This document shows positions 25,813-33,531 of a stretch of 64,000 nt of DNA, in pieces (the stretch's first letter is position 1; each line of letters starts with the position of its first letter). The notes below the pieces were generated by a model, which was not told the DNA's origin, ran no database searches, and worked only from the letters and a program-made list of their open reading frames with translations. Position numbers and translations under genes: made by a program. Origin of the DNA: Devosia yakushimensis (lineage in GTDB: Bacteria; Pseudomonadota; Alphaproteobacteria; Rhizobiales; Devosiaceae). The DNA is taken from NCBI RefSeq assembly GCF_030159855.1, contig NZ_BSNG01000002.1:45935-109934 (forward strand), written 5' to 3'.

Positions 25813-26324
25813 CGCTTCCCCCCAATCCAGTCCTGTCGCGTCAGCCGGGTCACCACGTGATTCACATTGCGCTGCAGGGTCTGGGAAAATCGCATTTCGG
25901 TGCCGGTCGGCACGAAGCCCAGTTTCTTCTGCACGCTCAGTGAGGCGATATTGTTGTGATGGGCACTCGAGGTGACCGCATCGGCATCGGTGCCGGAAAA
26001 ATGCCAATCAAGCAATCCTGCCGCCGCCTCAGTACCATAGCCCCTGTTCCAATGCGGCCGGGCGATCCAATAGCCCAGTTCGTTGATCAGCGATACGCAG
26101 CCGATCAGCCCCTTGCCCGGCAGCTCGATGATCAGCATGGAGCGCTGGGGCGTTGCCGGCTGCGCCTGGCGCAGCCAATCGATCGCCATGCCCAAAGTAT
26201 AGGGATAGGGCACGGGCGTCAGGAAGCGTGCGACCTCATATTCACCGACACCGAGCGCATAGCAGGGAGCATCGCCCAGCGTGGATTCGCGCAAAATCAG
26301 CCGTTCTGTCCGGATCGGCGTCAT
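25803..26324 (-). CDS. GNAT N-acetyltransferase (third of three)
   Basis: Start set at MTPIRTERLILRESTLGD. The 173-residue product has NELGYWIARPHWNRGYGTEAA and NNIASLSVQKKLGFVPTGTE. It closely follows the pattern of the first gene (SVQKKLGF versus AVQNKLGF). It is the first gene of the three-GNAT-obgE-proBA run, about 120 bp beyond the rpmA terminator, so a promoter should lie in 26325-26440; I could not pick one out. Confidence 0.85.
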   Translation of the reverse strand: MTPIRTERLILRESTLGDAPCYALGVGEYEVARFLTPVPYPYTLGMAIDWLRQAQPATPQRSMLIIELPGKGLIGCVSLINELGYWIARPHWNRGYGTEAAAGLLDWHFSGTDADAVTSSAHHNNIASLSVQKKLGFVPTGTEMRFSQTLQRNVNHVVTRLTRQDWIGGKRWR

Positions 26325-26440
26325 CTTGTTCCATCCCTCAGCCTTATGCCGCAGGACACAGCCATGGAAGCGGCTCGCAGGGTTACTTCGTGGGCGGTGG
26401 CTTTGGCCTGGATGGGGTGCATTTTGCGTTTCCTGGATGC

Positions 26441-26472
26441 GAAAAGGGGAACCGGCGGACCGGTTCCCCTTT
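26441..26472 (-). terminator. terminator of the rplU-rpmA operon
   Basis: AAAGGGGAACCGG (26443-26455) is perfectly complementary to 26460-26472 around a four-base loop, and TTTT follows on the minus strand (26445-26442). Confidence 0.9.
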
Positions 26473-26540
26473 GATATCGCTGTTGCAGGAACGCGAGCCG
26501 GGGAACAGGTCACCGGCTGGGTTCGTGAGGACCGGCCGGA

Positions 26541-26807
26541 TTACTCGGCGGCCTCTGCCGGCTCGACGGAGATGAATACTTGCGATTTCGCACGGGTGCG
26601 GAAGGCAACCTTGCCGTCGATCAGTGCATAGATGGTGTGGTCCTTGCCCAGACCGACGCCGGTGCCCGGGTGCCACTTGGTGCCGCGCTGACGGACCAGG
26701 ATGTTGCCAGCGATCACGTCTTCGCCGCCGAACTTCTTGACGCCAAGACGACGGCCAGCGGTATCACGACCGTTGCGGGATGAACCGCCTGCTTTTTTGT
26801 GTGCCAT
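26541..26807 (-). CDS. rpmA: 50S ribosomal protein bL27
   Basis: bL27 reaches the peptidyl transferase centre with its N-terminus. The 88-residue product starts MAHKKAGGSSRNGRDTAGRRLGVKKFGG and needs no N-terminal processing. Twelve bases after rplU, as in most bacteria. Confidence 0.98.
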   Translation of the reverse strand: MAHKKAGGSSRNGRDTAGRRLGVKKFGGEDVIAGNILVRQRGTKWHPGTGVGLGKDHTIYALIDGKVAFRTRAKSQVFISVEPAEAAE

Positions 26808-26819
26808 GGTGGAGTATCC

Positions 26820-27560
26820 TTACTTCGTCTTGTCTTCGGCCTTGTCGGCCACGGCTTCCTGGTCGACCTTGGCGCGCGGGGGCTTGCCAGCAACCAGATC
26901 CTTGGCCTGGGCAACCCATTCGTCGCGCTCGATGCGGCCGTGGAATTCCAGTTCTTCGTCGAACTTGGCGACGTCGGCCTTCTTCCAGGCGGCGATCTGG
27001 GTCAGGCTGGTGATGCCAGCGGCGATCAGCTTCTTTTCGAGAGCCGGGCCAACGCCACCGATCAGCTTGAGATCGTCGGTGAAATCGGCGGCAGACTTGG
27101 CAGCCTTCTTGGCGGCCGGAGCCTTGGCTTCGGTAGCTGCTTCTGCCTTGGGGGCAGCAGTCTTGGTGGTCTTGGCAGCAGCTTTGGCCGGCTTTTCAGC
27201 GGCAGTGCTCTCGGTCTTGGTGGCGACAGCGGCGGTCTTGATCGAGGGCTTGGCGCCGCCGGTCAGGATTTCGGTGATGCGCACGGTCGAGAGCAGCTGG
27301 CGATGGCCATTGCGGCGGCGGTAATTGTGGCGACGGTTCTTCTTGAAGATGATGACCGTCTTCTGCTTGCGGGTTTCAAGCAGTTCGGCAGCGACGAGCG
27401 CGCCTTCAACGAGCGGGGCACCAACGGTGTCGCCAACCATCAGCACCTGGTCGAAGGTGACGATGGAGCCGGCTTCGGCGTCGAGCTTTTCAATCTTGAG
27501 AACGTCGTTGGCGGCAACCTTATACTGCTTGCCACCGGTCTTGATCACGGCAAAAGTCAT
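26820..27560 (-). CDS. rplU: 50S ribosomal protein bL21 with long C-terminal extension
   Basis: Residues 1-103 are ordinary bL21 (FAVIKTGGKQYKVAANDVL; KKNRRHNYRRRNGHRQ). Then comes an Ala/Lys/Thr-rich linker (about 110-170) and a helix-hairpin-helix-like domain (DDLKLIGGVGPALEKKLIAAGI) with a Trp-containing tail. Total 246 residues against about 103 in E. coli. I recall similar extensions in alphaproteobacterial bL21 proteins, so this is lineage-typical and not a local fusion. The extension could bind rRNA or nucleic acid, but that is an inference. Confidence 0.95.
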   Translation of the reverse strand: MTFAVIKTGGKQYKVAANDVLKIEKLDAEAGSIVTFDQVLMVGDTVGAPLVEGALVAAELLETRKQKTVIIFKKNRRHNYRRRNGHRQLLSTVRITEILTGGAKPSIKTAAVATKTESTAAEKPAKAAAKTTKTAAPKAEAATEAKAPAAKKAAKSAADFTDDLKLIGGVGPALEKKLIAAGITSLTQIAAWKKADVAKFDEELEFHGRIERDEWVAQAKDLVAGKPPRAKVDQEAVADKAEDKTK

Positions 27561-27566
27561 AGTTCA

Positions 27567-27589
27567 ACCAGGAGCGTCAAACGCCTGGT
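27567..27589 (-). promoter_or_regulatory. hairpin just upstream of the rplU start
   Basis: ACCAGG (27567-27572) pairs with CCTGGT (27584-27589), extended by CGT/ACG after a two-base bulge around a CAA loop. It ends six bases before the rplU ATG, where no clear Shine-Dalgarno site is seen. A ribosomal protein leader acting in autoregulation is possible; the rest of 27590-27800 shows no gene. Confidence 0.35.
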
Positions 27590-27800
27590 CCCTTTCTGTC
27601 GCGCTTTGCGGCGCCGCAGGGAAAGCCATTGTTCCTGCGGACTTCGAACTGAGCCGGATCGATTGCACCGGCAGGCAGCCTCAAGCAGCGTTTTCAAACG
27701 AATAGAGGCGCGCCAGACGAGCCAGCGCGCATTCCGGGGGCGCTTATCGGGGCAAAAGCCCCAAGAGTCAAGGCGCTTCGTCCGGTTTTGCCGCTTTGCC

Positions 27801-28580
27801 TCAAGCGCTTTTGGCGTACCAATCGCGCCGGCGGACTTCCACGCCCTCTGCGGTGACGCCAGCCTCGAAGGCATCGAGGTCGCTGTCACCATAGTGATAG
27901 GGGTAGACAATGGCGGGTTTGAAGGTGTTGACCGCTTCCGCCGCCTGCTCGACCGTCATGGTATAGGGCAGGTTCATCGGCAGGAAGGCCACGGCGATGC
28001 CTGATAGCGCCAGCATTTCGGGGGTGGGCTCGGTGTCGCCGGCAACATAGACCACCTTGTCGCCAAAGGTCAGCAGATAGCCATTGCCCACGCCCACCGG
28101 ATGATAGTTCATGCGGTCCGCGGTGATGTTATGCGCGGGGATGGCCTTGAGGGGCAGGCCGGCAAAGGTGGTTTGTTCGCCATTGGCGATGGCTTTGGCA
28201 TTGCCCTGGAGCGCGGGCGGCAATTTGTCGAAGACTTCCTGGCTGGTCAGGATCGGCACGCCCGCGGCAATGGCATCGAGCGTGGGCACGTCGAAATGGT
28301 CGCCGTGACCATGGGTCACCAGCACCGCGGTCGGCGCCGGCAGGCCTTCATAACGGGCCGCGCCGCCCACCGGGTCGACATAGATGACCGCATCGCCAAA
28401 GGCGAGCACCAGGCTGGCGTGATCGACGGGATGGATGGTCAAGGGCCCCGCGCTGGTTTCGATAGTATCGCCGTCCACTTTTGTTTCCCCATCCTGCGCC
28501 AGAGCGCTTCCAAGTGTTCCTGCACCCCATGGCACGAGGGGCAATATCGCCATGCCGGCAACCAGATCACGACGCTTCAT
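27801..28580 (-). CDS. exported metal-dependent hydrolase, MBL fold (UlaG-like)
   Basis: The start at MKRRDLVAGMAILPL has GGGAG six bases upstream. The N-terminus is a Tat-like signal (KRRDLVAG, hydrophobic stretch, ALAQ). The mature part has the metallo-beta-lactamase motif THGHGDHFD, plus HPVDHASLVLAFGDAVIYVDPVGG and VYVAGDTEPTPEM. These proteins are zinc hydrolases of diverse substrate, often annotated as lactonase- or phosphodiesterase-like; the substrate is unknown here. About 259 residues. Neighbours give no pathway. Confidence 0.85.
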   Translation of the reverse strand: MKRRDLVAGMAILPLVPWGAGTLGSALAQDGETKVDGDTIETSAGPLTIHPVDHASLVLAFGDAVIYVDPVGGAARYEGLPAPTAVLVTHGHGDHFDVPTLDAIAAGVPILTSQEVFDKLPPALQGNAKAIANGEQTTFAGLPLKAIPAHNITADRMNYHPVGVGNGYLLTFGDKVVYVAGDTEPTPEMLALSGIAVAFLPMNLPYTMTVEQAAEAVNTFKPAIVYPYHYGDSDLDAFEAGVTAEGVEVRRRDWYAKSA

Positions 28581-28654
28581 GATGAACTCCCATTCCCAAT
28601 GGCTCGCCGGGGCAACGTAGCCGGGCGCTGTTGGGTTCACCACCCACACAATCG

Positions 28655-29098
28655 TTACCTAGGCGCCTTCTCGCTGAGGCGTTGCCGCAAATTGCGGGCC
28701 GTGCGGGTTTCCGCTTCGATAAGCCCGGGCTTGTGATGGGAAAGCCAGTGTTGGAACGACCAGGAGGGACTGTTCGGCGCGATATCGATGAGCGGCAGAT
28801 AGACATAGGCGGAGATGTTTGTGCCATCGCATGCGATGGCAATCGGAGCGCGGCGGTACTCATCCCCCTCGAAGGCGTCGAGCGCGGCCAGGTCGAGGGC
28901 ATCAAGGCCATGGATCAGCCGGCCCGGCGCCGTGGCTCCCGCGCAGGCAACCAGGGCAGGATAGACCCGGCCCGGATAGGCGACGGCCTTGAAGCCGGGA
29001 GCGATAGCCGCCGGCAGCGCGGCGCCTGCCACCGACCGACCCAGAACGGCAGCGAGGATATCGTCATCCTGCAAGGTGCCATAGGCAAAGAGCGGCAT
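28655..29098 (-). CDS. gamma-glutamylcyclotransferase-like (AIG2 family) protein
   Basis: The start MPLFAYGTLQDDDIL carries the family YGTL motif that binds the gamma-glutamyl carboxylate. The acid residue of the BtrG/GGCT fold is probably in LDAFEGDEYRR. A TTG three codons earlier is the alternative start. About 147 residues, with an unusual C-terminal tail WLSHHKPGLIEAETRTARN. Such enzymes release 5-oxoproline from gamma-glutamyl compounds; the real substrate is not known. It lies 75 bp upstream of the MBL gene on the same strand. Confidence 0.75.
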   Translation of the reverse strand: MPLFAYGTLQDDDILAAVLGRSVAGAALPAAIAPGFKAVAYPGRVYPALVACAGATAPGRLIHGLDALDLAALDAFEGDEYRRAPIAIACDGTNISAYVYLPLIDIAPNSPSWSFQHWLSHHKPGLIEAETRTARNLRQRLSEKAPR

Positions 29099-29222
29099 TG
29101 TGGGCAATGGCGGGCCTCATGCACAGGTTGATGACGACAAGGGTGTTGCGGGCGCCGCTTTGCTATGCCATAAGCCCGCCCGTGTCGACCGGGCGCCTCT
29201 CGCAGGCCGCTGACGATCTCGC

Positions 29223-29312
29223 GGAGAGATGGCAGAGTGGTTGAATGCACCGCACTCGAAATGCGGCATAGGGGCAACTCTATCGGGGGTTCGAATCCCT
29301 CTCTCTCCGCCA
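29223..29312 (+). tRNA. tRNA-Ser (CGA anticodon)
   Basis: The acceptor GGAGAGA (29223-29229) pairs with TCTCTCC (29302-29308), followed by G and an encoded CCA (29310-29312). The anticodon stem CCGCA/TGCGG encloses CTCGAAA, giving CGA at 29257-29259, which reads UCG. A long variable arm and the GGTTCGAATCC T-loop confirm a class II serine tRNA. Confidence 0.97.
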
Positions 29313-29511
29313 AAAGCCGCCGATTGCCCTCCATGGCTCGCTATTGCCGCCGATCGCCGCACGCTCACCATGCGGTAGGGCGAACCGCCGATTCTGCGCT
29401 GCAGCCCGATATATTCTGAAAATCGAAGACGGCTGGAACCGACCTCATCGCGGACGTTGGTACCGCTTAGCTCACTGACTACAAGCAGACTCACAAGATA
29501 AGGACGATGCG

Positions 29512-29934
29512 ATGACCGAAGTGCTGGACGAGGGACCGTTCTTTCACGGCACAATCGCGGATTTGCGCGTGGGTGATATCCTCACCGCAGGATACCGGTC
29601 GAACTATCGTCCTGAAGTGGTGATGAACCACATCTACTTCACAGCCATTGTGGACGGAGCCGGACTTGCCGCTGAAATCGCGGCGGAGCTCACCGAAGGC
29701 GGCGCAGTACCGCGTGTTTATGCCGTAGAGCCGACCGGGACATTCGAGAACGACCCGAACGTGACCGACAAGAAATTTCCCGGCAACCCCACTCGGTCGT
29801 ATCGCAGCAGCGCACCGCTCAAGGTCATTGGCGAAATCACGCATTGGACCCGATTGACGCCCGAAGCACTACAGGTTTGGAGAGAACGACTGACCGCACT
29901 GCGCTCAGACGAACGAGGCGAGATCATCAACTGA
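29512..29934 (+). CDS. arr: NAD(+)-rifamycin ADP-ribosyltransferase
   Basis: Arr inactivates rifamycins by ADP-ribosylating the C23 hydroxyl. The 140-residue product has all family landmarks: FFHGTIADLRVGDILTAGYRSNY, HIYFTAIVDGAGLAAEIA, VYAVEPTGTFENDPNVTDKKFPGNPT, and SYRSSAPLKVIGE. Length is standard. It stands alone, about 200 bp downstream of tRNA-Ser and flanked by about 255 bp of gene-free DNA, a setting that suggests insertion at some time, although chromosomal arr genes are also common in environmental bacteria. No integron or transposon ends are seen. Confidence 0.93.
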   Translation: MTEVLDEGPFFHGTIADLRVGDILTAGYRSNYRPEVVMNHIYFTAIVDGAGLAAEIAAELTEGGAVPRVYAVEPTGTFENDPNVTDKKFPGNPTRSYRSSAPLKVIGEITHWTRLTPEALQVWRERLTALRSDERGEIIN

Positions 29935-30035
29935 TGCGCGGCGACAAGCATATTGTGCTTATTGCGTGATCGAAGCGCTAAAAGGAGACGGCAGCAATGC
30001 ACTCTATTGTAGCCACTCGCTCTTGCCTCAGTTCT

Positions 30036-30064
30036 AGAGAGCTATAGCGTAGACGTAGCTCTCT
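30036..30064. other. perfect hairpin in the arr-VOC gap
   Basis: AGAGAGCTA (30036-30044) and TAGCTCTCT (30056-30064) form a 9-bp stem with an 11-base loop. No uridine run follows on either strand. The surrounding 29935-30190 holds no gene that I can support. Confidence 0.4.
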
Positions 30065-30190
30065 GCTTCGTCGGCTTCGGCCCGCCATTCATTTCATCTA
30101 GCGTCACATTTTTGGTGTTTTGGCATTGCTGGCCGGGACTGCGCGCGGCCGGGTTTGGATCTTCTCCCGGGCCAACAGAGCAATTTGCCT

Positions 30191-30592
30191 TCACTCCAAC
30201 GTCCGCAGTTTGCGGCCCGGGTCTACGTCGTTGATCTCGATCCAATAGCCATCGGGATCCTGAAGATAGATCTGGCGGAATCCGAGGGCATGGCGGCCGA
30301 CGGCACCGGCTTCTCCCTGCCAGCTTTCGAACGCTACGCTTTTGTCCTCGAGGGCGTCGATCAGTTCGGCGAACCGATCGGTGCGGAGCGCGATGTGGAC
30401 GTCTTTGACATGGCCGAGACCTTCGGTTGGCCCGGTGTTGAGGTGAACGATGTCTTTTCCATCCGCCCCGAGCCAGGCGCCGGTCATTGGAGCGCCCGAT
30501 GTCCTCAGCAGGTCCATGCCGAGCACGGACCTGTAAAACGCAATGCTCGCCTCGAGGTCCTTCACCAGGATTGAACGGTGATCAAGTTGCAT
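30191..30592 (-). CDS. VOC family protein (glyoxalase/dioxygenase fold)
   Basis: The start MQLDHRSILVKDLEASIAFYRSVLG has GAGG six bases upstream. The 133-residue product has the paired beta-alpha-beta modules of the vicinal oxygen chelate fold, with metal-ligand candidates His in LDHRSI and HIALRTD and Glu in GYWIEINDVD. It may be a glyoxalase, dioxygenase or resistance protein; the family is too broad to say. Confidence 0.8.
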   Translation of the reverse strand: MQLDHRSILVKDLEASIAFYRSVLGMDLLRTSGAPMTGAWLGADGKDIVHLNTGPTEGLGHVKDVHIALRTDRFAELIDALEDKSVAFESWQGEAGAVGRHALGFRQIYLQDPDGYWIEINDVDPGRKLRTLE

Positions 30593-30612
30593 TTCAGCCT
30601 CTACGCCCGACC

Positions 30613-30834
30613 TCAATTGCTCGGGATGACGTGTGATTTCGCCATCGCCAGGAGCCCCATTACCGCGATCAATGAAAATACGGCCGGGATCAGAAATACC
30701 ATGGGCAGCCCGATTGCGACCACACCCAGACTGCCGGAAGCGCCGCCCAGAGCGCTGCTCAGGGCTGACGAGCTCATGAAGATGGCGCGATTTTCCTGAT
30801 TATCGTCGCCAAGGGGGCATGCTGCGCATCCCCT
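30613..30834 (-). pseudogene. remnant of a membrane transporter C-terminus
   Basis: Directly after the tetR stop, in the same frame, a reading segment continues with GDDNQENRAIFMSSS and then a Gly/Ala-rich hydrophobic stretch GVVAIGLPMVFLIPAVFSLI and a short polar tail before TGA at 30613-30615. It looks like the last loop and transmembrane helix of an MFS-type transporter, but the rest is missing. An ATG at 30775-30777 could express 54 residues, with no clear ribosome site. I read it as a deletion remnant, possibly of an exporter once controlled by the TetR protein. Confidence 0.45.
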
Positions 30835-31428
30835 TCACTTCCCCGGTTTGGCCAGAATGTCCCAGGCGGCCATGGCGCCGTCGATGACACGATCCAGCGC
30901 GGCGCCGCCGGCGCCATCGCGCGCTTGCAGGGCCAGCCCGTTCAGTACCGTGGTGTAGAATGCGGCCATGGCTTCGGCATCGGCACCTTCCGGAACGTTG
31001 CCCTCGGTGATGCCCCTTCTGATCCGCGCGGCGAATGTCGCGCTCGCGCCGTTCCGTATCGTGGCCAGATGCGCCCGCACTTCGGCATTCTGTGGCGGAC
31101 CGACCGCGGCGGCGAGCACGATCATGCAGCCGCTGGGGACACCGGGATCGGTATAGTTCTGGGCATTGCTGCGCAGGATTGATTCAAGCGCCTCTTTAGC
31201 GGTCGGGGCGTCCTGCATCTTGGGCCCATAGCGGTGGGTGTAGAGATCGAGTGCCTCGTAGAACAGTTGTTCCTTCGGGCCAAAGGCGGCGTAAAGGCTC
31301 GGTTTGCCGATACCCAGAGCGTCGGCCAGGTCGCTCACCGAAGTGCCCTCGTAGCCGCGCTCCCAGAACAGGCGCATCGCCTTGTCGAGGGCGGCATCGC
31401 GATCGAATTCTCTTGGGCGGCCTGCCAA
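30835..31428 (-). CDS. TetR/AcrR family transcriptional regulator
   Basis: The start is TTG 31428 with AGGA eight bases upstream, giving MAGRPREFDRDAALDKAM; the frame continues upstream but through the promoter. The N-terminal helix-turn-helix (TSVSDLADALGIGKPSLYAAFGPKEQLFYEAL) is classical and the ligand domain follows. 197 residues. It is divergent from an SDR gene, and both promoters overlap near-identical palindromes (next entry), so autoregulation and control of the SDR gene are very likely. Confidence 0.92.
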   Translation of the reverse strand: MAGRPREFDRDAALDKAMRLFWERGYEGTSVSDLADALGIGKPSLYAAFGPKEQLFYEALDLYTHRYGPKMQDAPTAKEALESILRSNAQNYTDPGVPSGCMIVLAAAVGPPQNAEVRAHLATIRNGASATFAARIRRGITEGNVPEGADAEAMAAFYTTVLNGLALQARDGAGGAALDRVIDGAMAAWDILAKPGK

Positions 31429-31449
31429 AACCGGGTTTCCTGATACTTG

Positions 31450-31520
31450 TCTACCGATCAGTATAAAATCGTTGACGCTGTATCGCAACTGCCATAACCA
31501 ATTATGTACCAATCGGTAGA
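31450..31520. promoter_or_regulatory. divergent tetR/SDR promoters with two operators
   Basis: Operator 1, TCTACCGATCAGTA (31450-31463), and operator 2 (31507-31520, inverse complement TCTACCGATTGGTA) match in 13 of 14 positions and point toward each other. For tetR the minus-strand boxes are TTGCGA (31488-31483) and TATACT (31465-31460), spacer 17; operator 1 covers this -10. For the SDR gene the boxes are TTGACG (31472-31477) and TAACCA (31495-31500), spacer 17; operator 2 lies at its transcription start. Confidence 0.75.
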
Positions 31521-31534
31521 AAATGGAGATCGAA

Positions 31535-32281
31535 ATGACTGAGCTTGAATTATCGGGCCTTGTGGCCCTCGTCACCGGGGGAAGCCGCGGCATTGGCGCG
31601 GCCACGGTGCTGGCGCTCGCCCGTCGGGGTGCCGACATTGCCTTCACATTCGAACGCAATGGCGAGAAGGCGGGCGAGGTCGAGCGGCAGGTCAGGGCGC
31701 TGGGCCGACGCGCCCTGGTCATGCAGGTTGATTCTGCCGATCCGCAGGCGGTGATTGCCGCGGTCGACCGGACTGTCGAGGAATTGGGGCGGATCGATAT
31801 CCTGGTCAACAATGCGGGTATTGGCACGGGCGGCCCGTTCGGCGAGGTCACGGTGGAAACATTCGACCGGCTGTTCTCGATACATGCCCGGGCGCCGTTC
31901 TTTGCCGCGCAGGCGGCGGCGCGGCATATGCGCGAAGGCGGGCGGATCATCTCGATCGGCACCAATATGGCGACAAGGGTCGCGGGACCGGGGCTGAGCC
32001 TTTACGTCACCAGCAAATCTGCCGTTTCGGGCATGACCCGGGCATTGGCACGGGAATTGGGGGCGCAAGGGATCACGGTGAATACCGTCGATCCCGGCTC
32101 CACCGACACCGATATGAACCCGGCGGATGGCCCGATGGCGCCGTCCCAGATGGCGCTCAATGCGCTTGGACGTTTCGGCAATCCTGAGGATATCGCGGCG
32201 GCCGTTGTCTATCTTGCCGGCCCGGGCGGCCGCAGTATCACCGGCACCTCAATCCTGGTGGACAGCGGGTTTAACGCCTGA
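31535..32281 (+). CDS. SDR family oxidoreductase
   Basis: The start MTELELSGLVALVTGGSRGIG has GGAG six bases upstream. The 248-residue classical short-chain dehydrogenase has the TGGSRGIG cofactor motif, NNAG, and YVTSK (catalytic Tyr and Lys). The C-terminal DIAAAVVYLAGPGGRSITGTSILVDSGF matches FabG-like reductases. The position after the motif RRGADIAFTFERNG suggests NADPH preference. The substrate is unknown; TetR control suggests response to a small molecule. Confidence 0.92.
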   Translation: MTELELSGLVALVTGGSRGIGAATVLALARRGADIAFTFERNGEKAGEVERQVRALGRRALVMQVDSADPQAVIAAVDRTVEELGRIDILVNNAGIGTGGPFGEVTVETFDRLFSIHARAPFFAAQAAARHMREGGRIISIGTNMATRVAGPGLSLYVTSKSAVSGMTRALARELGAQGITVNTVDPGSTDTDMNPADGPMAPSQMALNALGRFGNPEDIAAAVVYLAGPGGRSITGTSILVDSGFNA

Positions 32282-32295
32282 GCGCATCGCCATCG

Positions 32296-33027
32296 CTAAT
32301 CGGGGCGCTGGAGGGCCTTGAGCTCGTCCTGGTCGAGCAGAGGCACTCCTGCGCCGATCGATTGCAGATAGCTGTCGAGCAGTTCCATGCCCGATGCGGG
32401 GCGGTAATTGCCATTATCCTGTGTGGTGGCGATGGCCAATCGCGTCTGCCAGGATTGGGCGGTTCGGCAGGCGACGGCCAGATAATTGGCGGCGCCTGTG
32501 GTTTCGAATTCCCGGCAGGTGGTTCCGGCGGCATCGATAAAGGTCGCAATGGCCGTCACATCCATGCCGTTGGGCAGGGTGCGGCTCTCGCCGGATGGCA
32601 GGCTATCGAGCGCGATGGCGATGTCGGGGCCTTCGAGTGTCCCGATGGCCGGACCATTGTCGCCGCGAAGCGTGAGCAGGTAGAGGGACGGGATGGCAAG
32701 AAGGGCGATCACGGCCGCAAAAGCGGTGGCGCCGACCGGGGAAAGCCGAAGCTTTTCGAGCCAGTTCTGCCAGGTGGCGCCGCGCTCGGCCCTGGCGATG
32801 GCTGCTCTTACGTTTTTTTCGAGCGCAGCAGGCACGGGGGCAAGCAGGGGGGCAAAGCCGGCCTTGGCAAGGGCCGCGCCTTCCACCAGCTGCTCGAGGC
32901 GGGCGGCCAGGTCGTCATCGTTCTCGATGGCCTGGGCGACCCTGGAGAATTGCGGTTCATCCAGAACGCCATCGGCGAAGGCCGTCAGGATTTCGTCGGT
33001 AATGGGGGGTGTTGATGGCTTGCTCAC
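32296..33027 (-). CDS. membrane anti-sigma factor
   Basis: The 243-residue product has a cytoplasmic N-terminal domain (1-95, DEILTAFADGVLDEPQFSRVAQAIENDD) of the anti-sigma kind, one membrane helix at about 98-120, and a periplasmic C-terminal domain with two cysteines (TTCREFE and VACRTAQ). The zinc HxxxCxxC motif of ZAS anti-sigma factors is absent. It overlaps the sigma gene by four bases, the usual arrangement for a cognate pair. A periplasmic signal, possibly redox or envelope stress, would release the sigma factor. Confidence 0.85.
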   Translation of the reverse strand: MSKPSTPPITDEILTAFADGVLDEPQFSRVAQAIENDDDLAARLEQLVEGAALAKAGFAPLLAPVPAALEKNVRAAIARAERGATWQNWLEKLRLSPVGATAFAAVIALLAIPSLYLLTLRGDNGPAIGTLEGPDIAIALDSLPSGESRTLPNGMDVTAIATFIDAAGTTCREFETTGAANYLAVACRTAQSWQTRLAIATTQDNGNYRPASGMELLDSYLQSIGAGVPLLDQDELKALQRPD

Positions 33028-33524
33028 AGAAGTTTCCCCGCTTCGATACCCAATTCTTCGGCCAGCTTGCGCCGTGCCCTCGCCAGCCGGCTCATGACTG
33101 TGCCGATGGGCAGGCCGAGCACTTCGGCGGCGTCGCGATAGCTCAGCTCTTCGACGCAGACCAGCAGCAGGAGTTCGCGCTGGTCCTGCGGCAGGAGGCC
33201 AATGGCCTGCATGGTGCGCTTCAGCATCAGGCGGTTCTCGGGCACCATGGTGCCGTCGAAGGCGCCGATATCGCTATGTTCCACAATGTCGATTTCTTCC
33301 CCGCGCGTCCGTTGCCGGCGCAGCCGGTCGATCCAGCTATTGCGCAGAATGCGGAACATCCAGGCATCGAACGAGACGTCCGGGCTCTGCATCTTGCTGG
33401 CCAGGGCCTTTTCGCAGGCGACCTGGACCAGATCGTCGGCAGTATCGGCGACCTTGCACAGGGCGAGCGCATAGCGCCGCAGGCGCGGCAACATCGGAAC
33501 GAGACTGGAAGCGATCGTGCTCAT
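33024..33524 (-). CDS. ECF RNA polymerase sigma factor
   Basis: The 166-residue product has region 2 (LALCKVADTADDLVQVACEKAL; FDAWMFRILRNSWIDRLRR) and region 4 (LPQDQRELLLLVCVEELSYRDAAEVLGLPIGTVMSRLARAR), without the extra domains of larger ECF groups. It precedes the anti-sigma gene with a four-base overlap. The motif pair upstream (next entry) suggests autoregulation. Target genes probably include the neighbouring exported proteins, but no matching promoter could be found in front of the protease gene. Confidence 0.92.
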   Translation of the reverse strand: MSTIASSLVPMLPRLRRYALALCKVADTADDLVQVACEKALASKMQSPDVSFDAWMFRILRNSWIDRLRRQRTRGEEIDIVEHSDIGAFDGTMVPENRLMLKRTMQAIGLLPQDQRELLLLVCVEELSYRDAAEVLGLPIGTVMSRLARARRKLAEELGIEAGKLL

Positions 33525-33531
33525 GCTAATC

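Noticed and set aside
29117..29554. Open frame on the minus strand across the tRNA-Ser gene
   Set aside because: It runs through a complete tRNA gene and has no protein features.
32296..33027. Zinc-binding (ZAS) anti-sigma factor
   Set aside because: The HxxxCxxC motif is absent; the two cysteines are on the periplasmic side.
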